Below, piece after piece: positions 53,066 through 64,000 of a DNA stretch of 64,000 bases. The notes below the pieces were generated by a model, which made no database searches, had not been told where the DNA came from, and saw only the letters and a list, made by a program, of their open reading frames with translations. The stretch's first letter is position 1, and each line of letters starts with the position of its first letter. The stretch is taken from assembly GCF_011745665.1 (NCBI RefSeq), contig NZ_CP050253.1, forward strand, positions 99,418 to 163,417, in the 5' to 3' direction. The position numbers and the translations under genes are program-made. The stretch comes from Zophobihabitans entericus (GTDB lineage: Bacteria; Pseudomonadota; Gammaproteobacteria; Enterobacterales; Orbaceae).

Positions 53066-53605
53066 TTACTTACGAAATGGGAAGTTAAAGGCTGATAATA
53101 ATGCACGGCCTTCATCGTCAGATTGCGCAGTAGTTGTGATAGTAATATCTAAACCACGAACACGATCAACTTTGTCATAATCAATTTCAGGGAAAATGAT
53201 TTGCTCACGAACACCCATGCTATAGTTACCACGACCATCGAATGATTTCGCGCTTAAACCACGGAAATCTCGTGTACGAGGTAATGCAATATAAACTAGA
53301 CGCTCAAAAAACTCCCACATACGCTCGCCGCGTAGAGTGACTTTACATCCAATCGGATACCCTTGACGGATTTTAAAACCAGCAACTGATTTGCGTGCTT
53401 TAGTGATTAATGGTTTTTGACCACTAACTGCAGCTAGATCTGCAACAGCATTATCTAATAATTTCTTATCAGTAATCGCTTCACCAACACCCATATTCAA
53501 GGTGATCTTTTCGATCCGAGGGACTTGCATGACAGATTTGTAGCCAAACTGTTCTTGCAGTTTATTTACTACCTGTGCTTTGTAGTAATCATGCAGTTTC
53601 GCCAT
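53066..53605 (-). CDS. rplE: 50S ribosomal protein L5
   Basis: 5S rRNA-binding protein; 179 residues as in E. coli when started at ATG 53605 ([16 protein letters not shown]). An in-frame ATG four codons upstream is not needed. The signature is [19 protein letters not shown], and the end is [13 protein letters not shown]. Confidence 0.98.
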   Translation of the reverse strand: MAKLHDYYKAQVVNKLQEQFGYKSVMQVPRIEKITLNMGVGEAITDKKLLDNAVADLAAVSGQKPLITKARKSVAGFKIRQGYPIGCKVTLRGERMWEFFERLVYIALPRTRDFRGLSAKSFDGRGNYSMGVREQIIFPEIDYDKVDRVRGLDITITTTAQSDDEGRALLSAFNFPFRK

Positions 53606-53622
53606 CGTATACTCCAAATTAC

Positions 53623-53934
53623 TTAAATGATTTCATTCGTAGACTTGTAGAAGCGGACTTTTTTGCCATCTTCAATACGGAAGCCTACACGGTCAGCTTT
53701 GCCTGTAGCATTGTTGTAAATTGCAACGTTAGAAACATTAATTGCTGCTTCTTTCTCTACAATTCCACCATCTTGATTTAAAGCCGGTACAGGTTTTTGG
53801 TGTTTTTTCACCAAGTTAATACCTTCTACAATCACTTTGCCAGTAGACAAAACACTTTTAACTTTACCGCGTTTACCTTTATCTTTACCAGTTAACACGA
53901 TAACTTCGTCATCACGACGGATTTTCGCTGCCAT
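53623..53934 (-). CDS. rplX: 50S ribosomal protein L24
   Basis: Assembly-initiating KOW-domain protein; 103 residues (E. coli 104). The KOW motif [20 protein letters not shown] lies near the N-terminus, and [19 protein letters not shown] follows. Confidence 0.98.
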   Translation of the reverse strand: MAAKIRRDDEVIVLTGKDKGKRGKVKSVLSTGKVIVEGINLVKKHQKPVPALNQDGGIVEKEAAINVSNVAIYNNATGKADRVGFRIEDGKKVRFYKSTNEII

Positions 53935-53944
53935 TATCCGCTCC

Positions 53945-54328
<384 letters not shown>

Positions 54329-54422
54329 CTATAAAATTTATATTGCCTAATCTACCTTCATCTGCCTCAACTACCACAGATAAGAATAGACAACCAAAAA
54401 TCCCACTTACGTGAGGGCGCAT

Positions 54423-54431
54423 AGTATAACA
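54423..54431 (-). promoter_or_regulatory. Likely spc-operon promoter (extended -10)
   Basis: Minus strand TGTTATACT, an extended -10 (TGn plus TATACT), about 110 bp before rplN and just downstream of the S10-operon terminator. No good -35 is seen at 16-18 bp. Confidence 0.45.
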
Positions 54432-54452
54432 CCACTCAAATAAAATGGGTAG

Positions 54453-54483
54453 TATAAAATAAACGGCTAATGGATAGCCGTTT
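54453..54483 (-). terminator. Terminator at the end of the S10 operon
   Basis: Perfect 9-bp stem AAACGGCTA/TAGCCGTTT (54461-54469 with 54475-54483), followed by TTTATTTTAT on the minus strand, 33 bp past rpsQ. It separates the S10 and spc operons as in E. coli. Confidence 0.75.
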
Positions 54484-54515
54484 ATAATATTATGTACAAT
54501 TATTAATCGATTAGA

Positions 54516-54769
54516 TTAAATAACTGCTTTTTCAATAACTCGAACCAGAGTCCAAGACTTAGTCTTAGATAAAGGACGACACTCTTTAATTTCAACAGTA
54601 TCACCAATACCACACTCATTGTTCTCGTCATGTACATGCAATTTAGTCGTACGTGTTAGAAACTTACCATATAAAGGGTGTTTTACACGACGTTCAATAG
54701 CAACAACAATAGATTTATCCATTTTGTCACTAATGACGCGACCTTGCTGAGTACGAACAGTAGTAGTCA

Positions 54770-54770
<1 letters not shown>
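54516..54770 (-). CDS. rpsQ: 30S ribosomal protein S17
   Basis: 84 residues as in E. coli. OB-fold protein; [20 protein letters not shown] at the N-terminus and [18 protein letters not shown], the S17 signature. Overlaps rpmC by one base. Last gene of the S10 operon. Confidence 0.98.
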
Positions 54771-55383
<613 letters not shown>

Positions 55384-55387
55384 TTAA

Positions 55388-56445
<1,058 letters not shown>

Positions 56446-56449
56446 CTAC

Positions 56450-56731
<282 letters not shown>

Positions 56732-56745
56732 TTATCCTCTTGTTA

Positions 56746-57588
<843 letters not shown>

Positions 57589-57891
57589 TTACTCAGCGAC
57601 GCCAGCCAGGTCTAAATTTTGACCTTCAGCTAAAGTTACGTAAGCTTTTTTCCAGTCGCTACGACGACCGATTTGTTGACCACGACGTTTTACTTTGCCT
57701 TTCATGACTAAAGTATTAACATCTTTGACTTTAACTTCGAAAAGTTGTTCAACTGCGGCGTGAATCTCTTTCTTAGTAGCATCTTTAGCAACTTTTAAAA
57801 CTAAAGTATTAGTTTTTTCCATTGAAATAGACGCTTTTTCAGAAACATGCGGTGCACGCAGGACTTTCAGCAGACGCTCTTCACGAATCAT
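57589..57891 (-). CDS. rplW: 50S ribosomal protein L23
   Basis: 100 residues as in E. coli. Docking site of trigger factor and SRP at the tunnel exit. Starts [20 protein letters not shown]; the signature [20 protein letters not shown] is near the end. Overlaps the rplD stop by four bases (ATGA). Confidence 0.98.
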   Translation of the reverse strand: MIREERLLKVLRAPHVSEKASISMEKTNTLVLKVAKDATKKEIHAAVEQLFEVKVKDVNTLVMKGKVKRRGQQIGRRSDWKKAYVTLAEGQNLDLAGVAE

Positions 57892-58490
57892 GCTAACATC
57901 TCCTCTACTTGCTTCACTGCATCAACAGTCATAACAACTTTATCAAATGCAATTAGGCTCACTGGGTCGATACCTGCTACGTCACGCACATCAACTTTAT
58001 ATAAGTTACGCGCAGCTAAGAATAGATTCTCTTCAAGTTCTGAAGTAATGATTAAAACGTCATTTAAATCCATATCTTTTAACTTTTGAACTAGCTCTTT
58101 AGTTTTAGGTGTATCAACTGTGAACTTTTCAACGATTACTAAACGCTCTTGACGCACTAGTTCAGAGAAAATACTCATCAGTGCACCACGATACATTTTA
58201 CGGTTAACTTTTTGGCTGTGATCTTGTGGACGAGCCGCAAATGTTACACCACCTGAACGCCAAATTGGGCTCTTAATAGAACCTGAACGAGCACGACCTG
58301 TACCCTTTTGACGCCATGGTTTTTTGCCTGAACCGGTTACTTCAGCACGAGTTTTTTGAGCACGAGTTCCTTGACGAGCACCTGATGCATAAGCAACAAC
58401 TACTTGGTGAACTAGAGCTTCATTAAAATCACGTCCGAAGGTAGTTTCGGAAACAGTCAACGCTTGCGCGTCTCTTACTACTAATTCCAT
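57888..58490 (-). CDS. rplD: 50S ribosomal protein L4
   Basis: 200 residues (E. coli 201) from ATG 58490 ([19 protein letters not shown]), preceded by GAGGAG; an in-frame ATG 42 bp upstream reads back into rplC and is rejected. The extended loop [19 protein letters not shown] reaches the tunnel. In E. coli L4 represses this operon through the rpsJ leader. Confidence 0.98.
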   Translation of the reverse strand: MELVVRDAQALTVSETTFGRDFNEALVHQVVVAYASGARQGTRAQKTRAEVTGSGKKPWRQKGTGRARSGSIKSPIWRSGGVTFAARPQDHSQKVNRKMYRGALMSIFSELVRQERLVIVEKFTVDTPKTKELVQKLKDMDLNDVLIITSELEENLFLAARNLYKVDVRDVAGIDPVSLIAFDKVVMTVDAVKQVEEMLA

Positions 58491-58506
58491 GCCTATCTCC
58501 TCGACG

Positions 58507-59133
58507 TTAAGCCTTAATAGCCGGTTTAACAATTACATCACTGTTGATTGCGCCTGGAACTGCACCTTTTACTAATAAAAGATTACGTTCTGCATCTACG
58601 CGAACAACGTCTAGGTTTTGAATCGTTACACGTTCATTACCTAAGTGACCTGCCATTTTACGACCTTTGAACACTTTACCCGGAGTTTGGTTTTGACCGA
58701 TAGAGCCATGACCACGGTGTGCCAAAGAGTTACCATGAGTAGCATCCTGAGTACGGAAGTTCCAACGTTTAGTAACGCCAGCAAATCCTTTACCTTTAGA
58801 TGTACCAGTAACATCAACTGTTTTAACGTCAGTAAAAATATCAACGTTAATGCTTTGACCTACAGTAAATTCGCCTTCTTCAAAACGGAATTCCCATAGA
58901 CCACGACCAGCTTCAACGCCAGCCTTAGCAAAGTGACCAGCTTCAGGCTTAGAAACATGGCTTGCTTTTTTGCTACCAGTTGTTACCTGAACTGCTTGAT
59001 AACCATCGTTCTCAGCTGATTTAACTTGAGTAACGCGGTTTTCTTGAATTTCAATTACGGTTACAGGAATTGATACGCCATCTTCAGTGAAGATACGAGT
59101 CATTCCGACTTTACGACCGACTAAACCAATCAT
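58507..59133 (-). CDS. rplC: 50S ribosomal protein L3
   Basis: 208 residues (E. coli 209). Starts [19 protein letters not shown]; the signature [13 protein letters not shown] is present, and the loop [19 protein letters not shown] contains the Gln methylated by PrmB in E. coli. Confidence 0.98.
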   Translation of the reverse strand: MIGLVGRKVGMTRIFTEDGVSIPVTVIEIQENRVTQVKSAENDGYQAVQVTTGSKKASHVSKPEAGHFAKAGVEAGRGLWEFRFEEGEFTVGQSINVDIFTDVKTVDVTGTSKGKGFAGVTKRWNFRTQDATHGNSLAHRGHGSIGQNQTPGKVFKGRKMAGHLGNERVTIQNLDVVRVDAERNLLLVKGAVPGAINSDVIVKPAIKA

Positions 59134-59165
59134 TGTTTCGACCTCTCAATCATTCAACTTAAGGA

Positions 59166-59672
<507 letters not shown>

Positions 59673-59678
59673 GCGACA

Positions 59679-59706
59679 ATTATACTGAAATAATTTAGGA
59701 AAACAA
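59679..59706 (-). promoter_or_regulatory. S10-operon promoter
   Basis: Minus strand TTGTTT (59706-59701), 16-bp spacer, perfect TATAAT (59684-59679). With the leader and a terminator it accounts for the 365-bp gap between rpsJ and the lipoprotein gene. Confidence 0.6.
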
Positions 59707-59790
59707 GGTGTAAATTACATTTGCGATCAATTTTTACAAACAAAACTGTCTTCTGAAATTAAAAATGCAGGATATAAAATGACATAAAAA

Positions 59791-59820
59791 ATAGCTCCTT
59801 GATAAAAAGGAGCCATTTTT
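59791..59820. terminator. Terminator after the NlpE-like gene
   Basis: GCTCCTT/AAGGAGC stem (59794-59800 with 59807-59813) with T runs on both strands. On the minus strand it follows the lipoprotein gene and precedes the S10 promoter. Confidence 0.8.
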
Positions 59821-59842
59821 TAAACTTGATAAGAGCTAAAAA

Positions 59843-60259
59843 TTAGTATTTTTTGAAAACATACATATTAGCAAAATCACCAGTAATTACTTTGCCTTCC
59901 ATATCTAGTTGAGTAAGTGTACCTTCACCCACTAAATATTTATTTGGCGCACCAGAGAAATTACTAAGTGTAATAGTATTGGTCGCTTTGTCCCAGGTAT
60001 AATCACCAGATTTCACGACATTACCCGCATCGATCAGCTTGCCATTGTCATAACTTGCTAAATAATTGTAATGGCCTTCAGCATCAAGTGTTAATGTGAC
60101 CTTAATACCACTGACATCAGCTGCTGGTAAATAACCTTTATAGACACCAACATAACCTAATTTATCAACACCATCCTGAACTTTTGCCACAGTATCTGAC
60201 TGGCCCTGGCAAGCCGCTAAAGTAAATACAGCCAGAAGTACTAATAGGTATTTTTTCAT
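59843..60259 (-). CDS. NlpE N-terminal-domain lipoprotein
   Basis: Small lipoprotein of 138 residues. Signal peptide with lipobox LAAC (lipidated Cys17), then one copper-resistance NlpE N-terminal domain, typified by GYVGVYKGYLPAADVSGIKV, with TLTLDAEGHYNY and WDKATNTITLSNFSGAPNKY. E. coli NlpE has a second OB-fold domain (236 residues in total) and is missing here. NlpE signals surface contact and lipoprotein-sorting defects to CpxA; CpxRA is encoded in this window, so a similar role is possible but unproven for a one-domain form. Confidence 0.82.
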   Translation of the reverse strand: MKKYLLVLLAVFTLAACQGQSDTVAKVQDGVDKLGYVGVYKGYLPAADVSGIKVTLTLDAEGHYNYLASYDNGKLIDAGNVVKSGDYTWDKATNTITLSNFSGAPNKYLVGEGTLTQLDMEGKVITGDFANMYVFKKY

Positions 60260-60474
60260 AAACCTCTCCTTGTTATTAGACCGAAAAAATAGATTTCATG
60301 CAGTTAAAATATCCTAATGACATCATAATATCAATCTATCATTATAATTAATGTTATATATTACAGTCTGTTTCATAAATTGTTTCTTCGTAAATAATTC
60401 AATATACGTTAATATAGATCCCCAATAGATATCGTGACTCATGACCACTTTCAATTTTTTCAAAAGAGCTTATC

Positions 60475-62379
60475 GTGGATAAATCCTCATTCTGGCAACA
60501 GCTGGGTAATAAGATAACAGGTTTACTTCCTGACTTTATGGTTACACATGGTCAGTTAATGATTGTCTGCCTGCTGCTTTTGATAGCCATCATTCTGTTT
60601 TCATTTAGTAAACTCCGCATGGATATCATCGCTCTGTTGATTATTGTTGCGATTACTATTACCGGAATTTTAACTCCGGCAGAAGCACTGGCCGGTTTTA
60701 GCGATCCCAATATTGTCCTGATTGCACTATTATTTGTTGTTGGAGAAGGACTGGTTCGAACAGGTATCTCTTACCAGATGAGCGACTATATTTTAAAAGT
60801 TGCTGGTAATAATGATATTCGCATCATCGTTTTAATTATGCTTGGTGTTGCGCTGCTAGGCTCGATTATGAGTTCTACTGGTGTTGTCGCTATCTTTATC
60901 CCGGTTGTGATTAGTATTGCTTCCCGTACTGGTCTGCATGTGAAAAAGTTAATGATGCCACTGTGTATTGCCGGGCTTATCAGCGGTATGATGACTTTGG
61001 TTGCAACAGCACCTAATTTGGTAGTAAATAGTGAATTAGAACGTGCCAGCCTCAAAGAATTTGGATTTTTCTCCATTACACCAATTGGCTTAAGTATTTT
61101 GGTGATCGGTATCATCTATTCTGTTATTTCCCGCAACTGGCTAATCCGATCTTTACCAACAAGTCCTGATAGTGATCATAAATCACGACGTAAGATGATT
61201 GATTTAATCCGGGATTATAAATTATCTGGCCGCGCACATCGTGCAGCAATTAAACCCGACTCTCCTTTTATTGGCCGAACTATCGATAGTCTGCATCTGA
61301 GAAGCCAGTTTGGCGCTAACGTCATTGGTATTGAGCGCTGGAGGAAATTCCGCAAAGTCATGATCCCAGTTACAGGAGCAACCGTTTTCCGGGAAAACGA
61401 TGTTCTGTTATTTGATATGCTTAACTCTGAAGAGAATCTACGCCAATTTTTAATCACCAATGCACTGGAACCAAAAGTACTGCGTGGTGAATACTTTTCT
61501 GAACAGGCAAAAGAAGTTGGTATGGCTGAAGTCGCGTTACTTCCTGATTCTGCGCTCCTGAACAAAACAGTCAAAGAGATTGAATTTCGTACCAAATACT
61601 TTCTAAGTGTTATCGGTATTCGTCGTAACCATGAAGCAATTGAAAGCAGTCTGGTCGATGAAAAACTAGAGATGGGAGATATCTTACTGGTTTGTGGTGA
61701 CTGGCGTTCTATTCAGCAAATGCAGTCACGAGCTAATGATTTTGTGTTACTGGATTTACCCACTGAAATAGACGATGTAGCCCCGGCAAGTAGTCAGGCA
61801 ATTCCGGCGTTACTCTGTCTGGCACTCATGATCATGTTAATGGTCAGTGGCATTGTACCCAATGTGATAGCAGCACTTATTGCTTGTTTATTGATGGGGG
61901 CTACCCGCTGCATAGATATGACAAGTGCTTACCGTTCAATTCACTGGCCAAGTTTAATTCTTATCATCGGGATGATGCCATTTGCTATCGCTTTAAATAA
62001 AACCGGTGGTATTGCTATCGTCTCTGACTGGCTAAAAACCCACTTAAGTATCTATGGACCGCACGTTGTGCTGATGTTTATCTTCTTACTTTGTTCAACG
62101 GTAGGATTATTTCTATCAAACACAGCTACAGCTATTTTAGTAGCGCCTATTGCGATTAATATCGCCTTAGATTTTGGCTATTCACCTTATCCATTTGCCA
62201 TGACGGTTGCGATTGCAACATCAGCATCATTTATTACCCCGGTTTCCTCACCAGTGAAAACCATGATAGTTGCTCCGGGCGGTTATACCTTTGGTGATTT
62301 TGTTAAAATAGGCATTCCACTGACCTTCCTGGTGATGGCTGCTGATATTTTACTGGTTCCGGTCTTTTTCCCGTTTTAA
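60475..62379 (+). CDS. SLC13/DASS-type transporter with TrkA-C domains (YfbS-like)
   Basis: A 634-residue inner-membrane protein (E. coli YfbS 610). Hydrophobic segments fill about residues 25-215 and 440-630, with two cytoplasmic RCK_C/TrkA-C domains between (about 245-420). Typical stretches: GFSDPNIVLIALLFVVGEGL, VATAPNLVVNSEL and SNTATAILVAPIAINIA. The family moves anions such as dicarboxylates or sulfate; the substrate is unknown. Starts at GTG 60475. fmt follows 73 bp downstream. Confidence 0.88.
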   Translation: MDKSSFWQQLGNKITGLLPDFMVTHGQLMIVCLLLLIAIILFSFSKLRMDIIALLIIVAITITGILTPAEALAGFSDPNIVLIALLFVVGEGLVRTGISYQMSDYILKVAGNNDIRIIVLIMLGVALLGSIMSSTGVVAIFIPVVISIASRTGLHVKKLMMPLCIAGLISGMMTLVATAPNLVVNSELERASLKEFGFFSITPIGLSILVIGIIYSVISRNWLIRSLPTSPDSDHKSRRKMIDLIRDYKLSGRAHRAAIKPDSPFIGRTIDSLHLRSQFGANVIGIERWRKFRKVMIPVTGATVFRENDVLLFDMLNSEENLRQFLITNALEPKVLRGEYFSEQAKEVGMAEVALLPDSALLNKTVKEIEFRTKYFLSVIGIRRNHEAIESSLVDEKLEMGDILLVCGDWRSIQQMQSRANDFVLLDLPTEIDDVAPASSQAIPALLCLALMIMLMVSGIVPNVIAALIACLLMGATRCIDMTSAYRSIHWPSLILIIGMMPFAIALNKTGGIAIVSDWLKTHLSIYGPHVVLMFIFLLCSTVGLFLSNTATAILVAPIAINIALDFGYSPYPFAMTVAIATSASFITPVSSPVKTMIVAPGGYTFGDFVKIGIPLTFLVMAADILLVPVFFPF

Positions 62380-62452
62380 TATGACGGGTCTTAATTAATA
62401 AGTTAAATAACGACGACTAAATAGCGACAATTGAATAACTACAGGAGTAATC

Positions 62453-63403
62453 ATGAATCAAGGCAAACTACGTATCATCTTTGCAGGTACACCAGATTTT
62501 GCGGCTAAGCACCTTGAAGCTTTATTGCAATCAAATCATGAAGTGATTGCTGTGTTTACTCAACCAGACAGACCTGCAGGGCGTGGTAATAAGCTAACAC
62601 CAAGTCCGGTTAAAATCTTAGCTGAACAGCATAATATACCAGTACTACAACCAGCAACGTTAAAAAAACCAGAAAACCAACAACTGGTCGCTGATTTAAA
62701 CGCAGATATTATGATCGTTGTCGCCTATGGGCTAATCTTGCCTCAGGCAGTACTGGACATGCCTAAAATGGGATGTTTAAATGTTCACGGCTCACTACTA
62801 CCAAAGTGGCGCGGTGCTGCACCAATTCAGCGTGCCTGCTGGGCAGGTGACACCCAAACAGGTATTACTATTATGCAGATGGATGCAGGACTGGATACCG
62901 GTGATATGTTATATAAACTGACTTGTGCCATTGAACCAACAGATACCAGCGCCAGTCTTTATGACAAGTTAGCGCGGCTTGGTCCCAAAGCGTTACTGGA
63001 CACTCTTACTCTTTTAATAGCTGGTAAAATTGCTCCTGAAAAACAAGATGATACTCTGGCTACTTATGCACAAAAGCTCTCAAAACAGGAAGCAAAACTG
63101 GACTGGTCTTTATCAGCAGAGCAGTTAGAGCGTTGTATCCGAGCGTTTAATCCATGGCCGGTCAGCTACTTTGAAATCGATGAACAGATGGTAAAAGTCT
63201 GGAACAGTAATGTGGTTAATACCGACACCAATCAAGCCCCCGGCACCATTATTAAGGCGGATAAAACCGGTATTCAAATTGCTACGGCAAAAGGGATTTT
63301 AAATATCACTCAGCTACAACCAGCTGGTAAAAAACCTATGTCTGCACAGGATTTATTAAATTCTAAAAAAGAATGGTTTATCATTGGAAATAAAATTATT
63401 TAA
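62453..63403 (+). CDS. fmt: Methionyl-tRNA formyltransferase
   Basis: Formylates initiator Met-tRNA using 10-formyl-tetrahydrofolate; 316 residues (E. coli 315). N-terminal transferase domain with [16 protein letters not shown], then [20 protein letters not shown] holding catalytic Asn110 and His112, and Asp in [12 protein letters not shown]-terminal tRNA-binding domain follows. ACAGGAG precedes the ATG. def, the usual partner upstream, is not here; rsmB follows as in E. coli. Confidence 0.97.
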   Translation: MNQGKLRIIFAGTPDFAAKHLEALLQSNHEVIAVFTQPDRPAGRGNKLTPSPVKILAEQHNIPVLQPATLKKPENQQLVADLNADIMIVVAYGLILPQAVLDMPKMGCLNVHGSLLPKWRGAAPIQRACWAGDTQTGITIMQMDAGLDTGDMLYKLTCAIEPTDTSASLYDKLARLGPKALLDTLTLLIAGKIAPEKQDDTLATYAQKLSKQEAKLDWSLSAEQLERCIRAFNPWPVSYFEIDEQMVKVWNSNVVNTDTNQAPGTIIKADKTGIQIATAKGILNITQLQPAGKKPMSAQDLLNSKKEWFIIGNKII

Positions 63404-63418
63404 ATAAATCAAATGATT

Positions 63419-64000
63419 ATGAAAAAAGAAAACTTACGTGCTATCTCTGCACAAGCCATTTATCAGGTACTGGAACAGGGGCAATCTTTGAGCTCTATCT
63501 TACCTGCATTACAAAAAAATTTAGATGGTAAAGATAGTGCCTTAGTGCAGGAGATCTGCTTTGGTATTATGCGAGTTCTTCCACAATTAGAGTTCTTTAT
63601 TCGTCAGTTAATGGATAAAGTCCTGACCGGTAAAAGTCGTGTTTTACATTATGTCATCATGGTCGGACTTTATCAGCTGCTTTATACTCGTATTCCGGCT
63701 CACGCAGCACTGTCAGAAACAGTTGATGCAGCTATGGTCCTTAAAAAACCTCAGCTTAAAGGCTTAATTAATGGTGTGTTAAGACAATTCCAAAGACAAC
63801 AACCAGAACTAATGATCCAATTCGAGCAAACTCAGGAATACTATTTTCACCCAAGCTGGCTACTTAAGCGTTTACAAAGTGCCTACCCAGAGCAGTGGCA
63901 AGATATCATCAATGCCAATAATCAGCGCCCACCGATGTGGCTGCGAATTAATCAACAGTACCACTCTGCTGAACAATATTTAACATTACTCACAGAACAT
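63419..64000 (+). CDS. rsmB: 16S rRNA (cytosine-967-C5)-methyltransferase RsmB, N-terminal part
   Basis: Methylates C967 of 16S rRNA. The first 194 codons are present and the frame is open to the window end. Only the N-terminal NusB-like RNA-binding domain is seen ([53 protein letters not shown]), with the start of the linker; the SAM-binding domain lies beyond. An ATG two codons earlier (63413) is also in frame. Starts about 15 bp after fmt. Confidence 0.95.
   Translation, partial: MKKENLRAISAQAIYQVLEQGQSLSSILPALQKNLDGKDSALVQEICFGIMRVLPQLEFFIRQLMDKVLTGKSRVLHYVIMVGLYQLLYTRIPAHAALSETVDAAMVLKKPQLKGLINGVLRQFQRQQPELMIQFEQTQEYYFHPSWLLKRLQSAYPEQWQDIINANNQRPPMWLRINQQYHSAEQYLTLLTEH

Overview
The window is a stretch of an AT-rich gammaproteobacterial chromosome made up almost entirely of conserved housekeeping genes. 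Gene content (SlmA, SlyX, SohB, MutH, YbeD, YjaG, CpxRA, the NtrBC-GlnA set, E. coli-like ribosomal operons) and the E. coli-like control elements place it near Enterobacterales, Pasteurellales and Orbales. The AT-richness together with several broken enterobacterial gene orders makes an Orbaceae-type relative (Gilliamella/Orbus group) my best guess. That placement is inference, not demonstrated. No prophage, transposase, CRISPR array, toxin-antitoxin pair, tRNA or rRNA gene was seen.

Layout. 1-6.3 kb, plus strand: the end of miaB, phoH, then the cell-elongation genes mrdA-mrdB-dacA-ybeD. 6.3-6.55 kb: a GC-rich long inverted repeat. 6.6-13.2 kb, minus strand: asnB, gltX, a nitrilase-fold amidase, a small GNAT protein, pfkA, fieF. 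13.4-16.1 kb, plus strand: cpxR-cpxA-trmL, divergent from fieF. 16.1-18.7 kb, minus strand: a TPM-domain membrane protein and sohB. 18.8-21 kb, plus strand: fhs overlapping a two-cluster ferredoxin. 21.2-23.3 kb, minus strand: hemE-yjaG, then hupA. 23.6-28.4 kb, plus strand: glmU-glmS and argA. 28.4-35.6 kb: mutH, divergent ygdQ, an FMN reductase, a Dps with a lysine/alanine-rich tail, and the nitrogen operon glnA-ntrB-ntrC. 36-38.8 kb, plus strand: yibN-secB-gpsA-cysE. 38.9-42.1 kb, minus strand: mscS, slmA, and coaBC-dut. 42.3-44.6 kb, plus strand: radC, slyX and an exported protein of unknown function. 44.6-45.5 kb, minus strand: an EamA transporter. 45.8-59.5 kb, minus strand: the S10, spc and alpha ribosomal operons without interruption, including rpmD and rpmJ. 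59.8-64 kb: a short NlpE-like lipoprotein, a YfbS-like transporter, fmt and the start of rsmB.

How the parts connect. Nitrogen control is readable in the DNA: glnA has a sigma-54 -24/-12 element with an NtrC dyad about 130 bp upstream, encoded beside ntrB/ntrC, and a very similar dyad sits before asnB. argA carries two ARG boxes at the canonical 3-bp spacing. The alpha operon retains the S4-binding leader and the S10 operon a structured leader preceded by a good promoter. Envelope stress is represented by CpxRA, without cpxP, and by a single-domain NlpE. glmU/glmS supply UDP-GlcNAc to the elongation enzymes PBP2/RodA/PBP5. fhs and fmt make and use 10-formyl-tetrahydrofolate.

I did not find a convincing undescribed multi-gene system. 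The most unusual items are the inverted repeat at 6.3 kb, the Fhs-coupled ferredoxin, the 17-bp tandem repeat that builds the slmA start region, the Dps tail, and the orphan exported protein at 43.5 kb.
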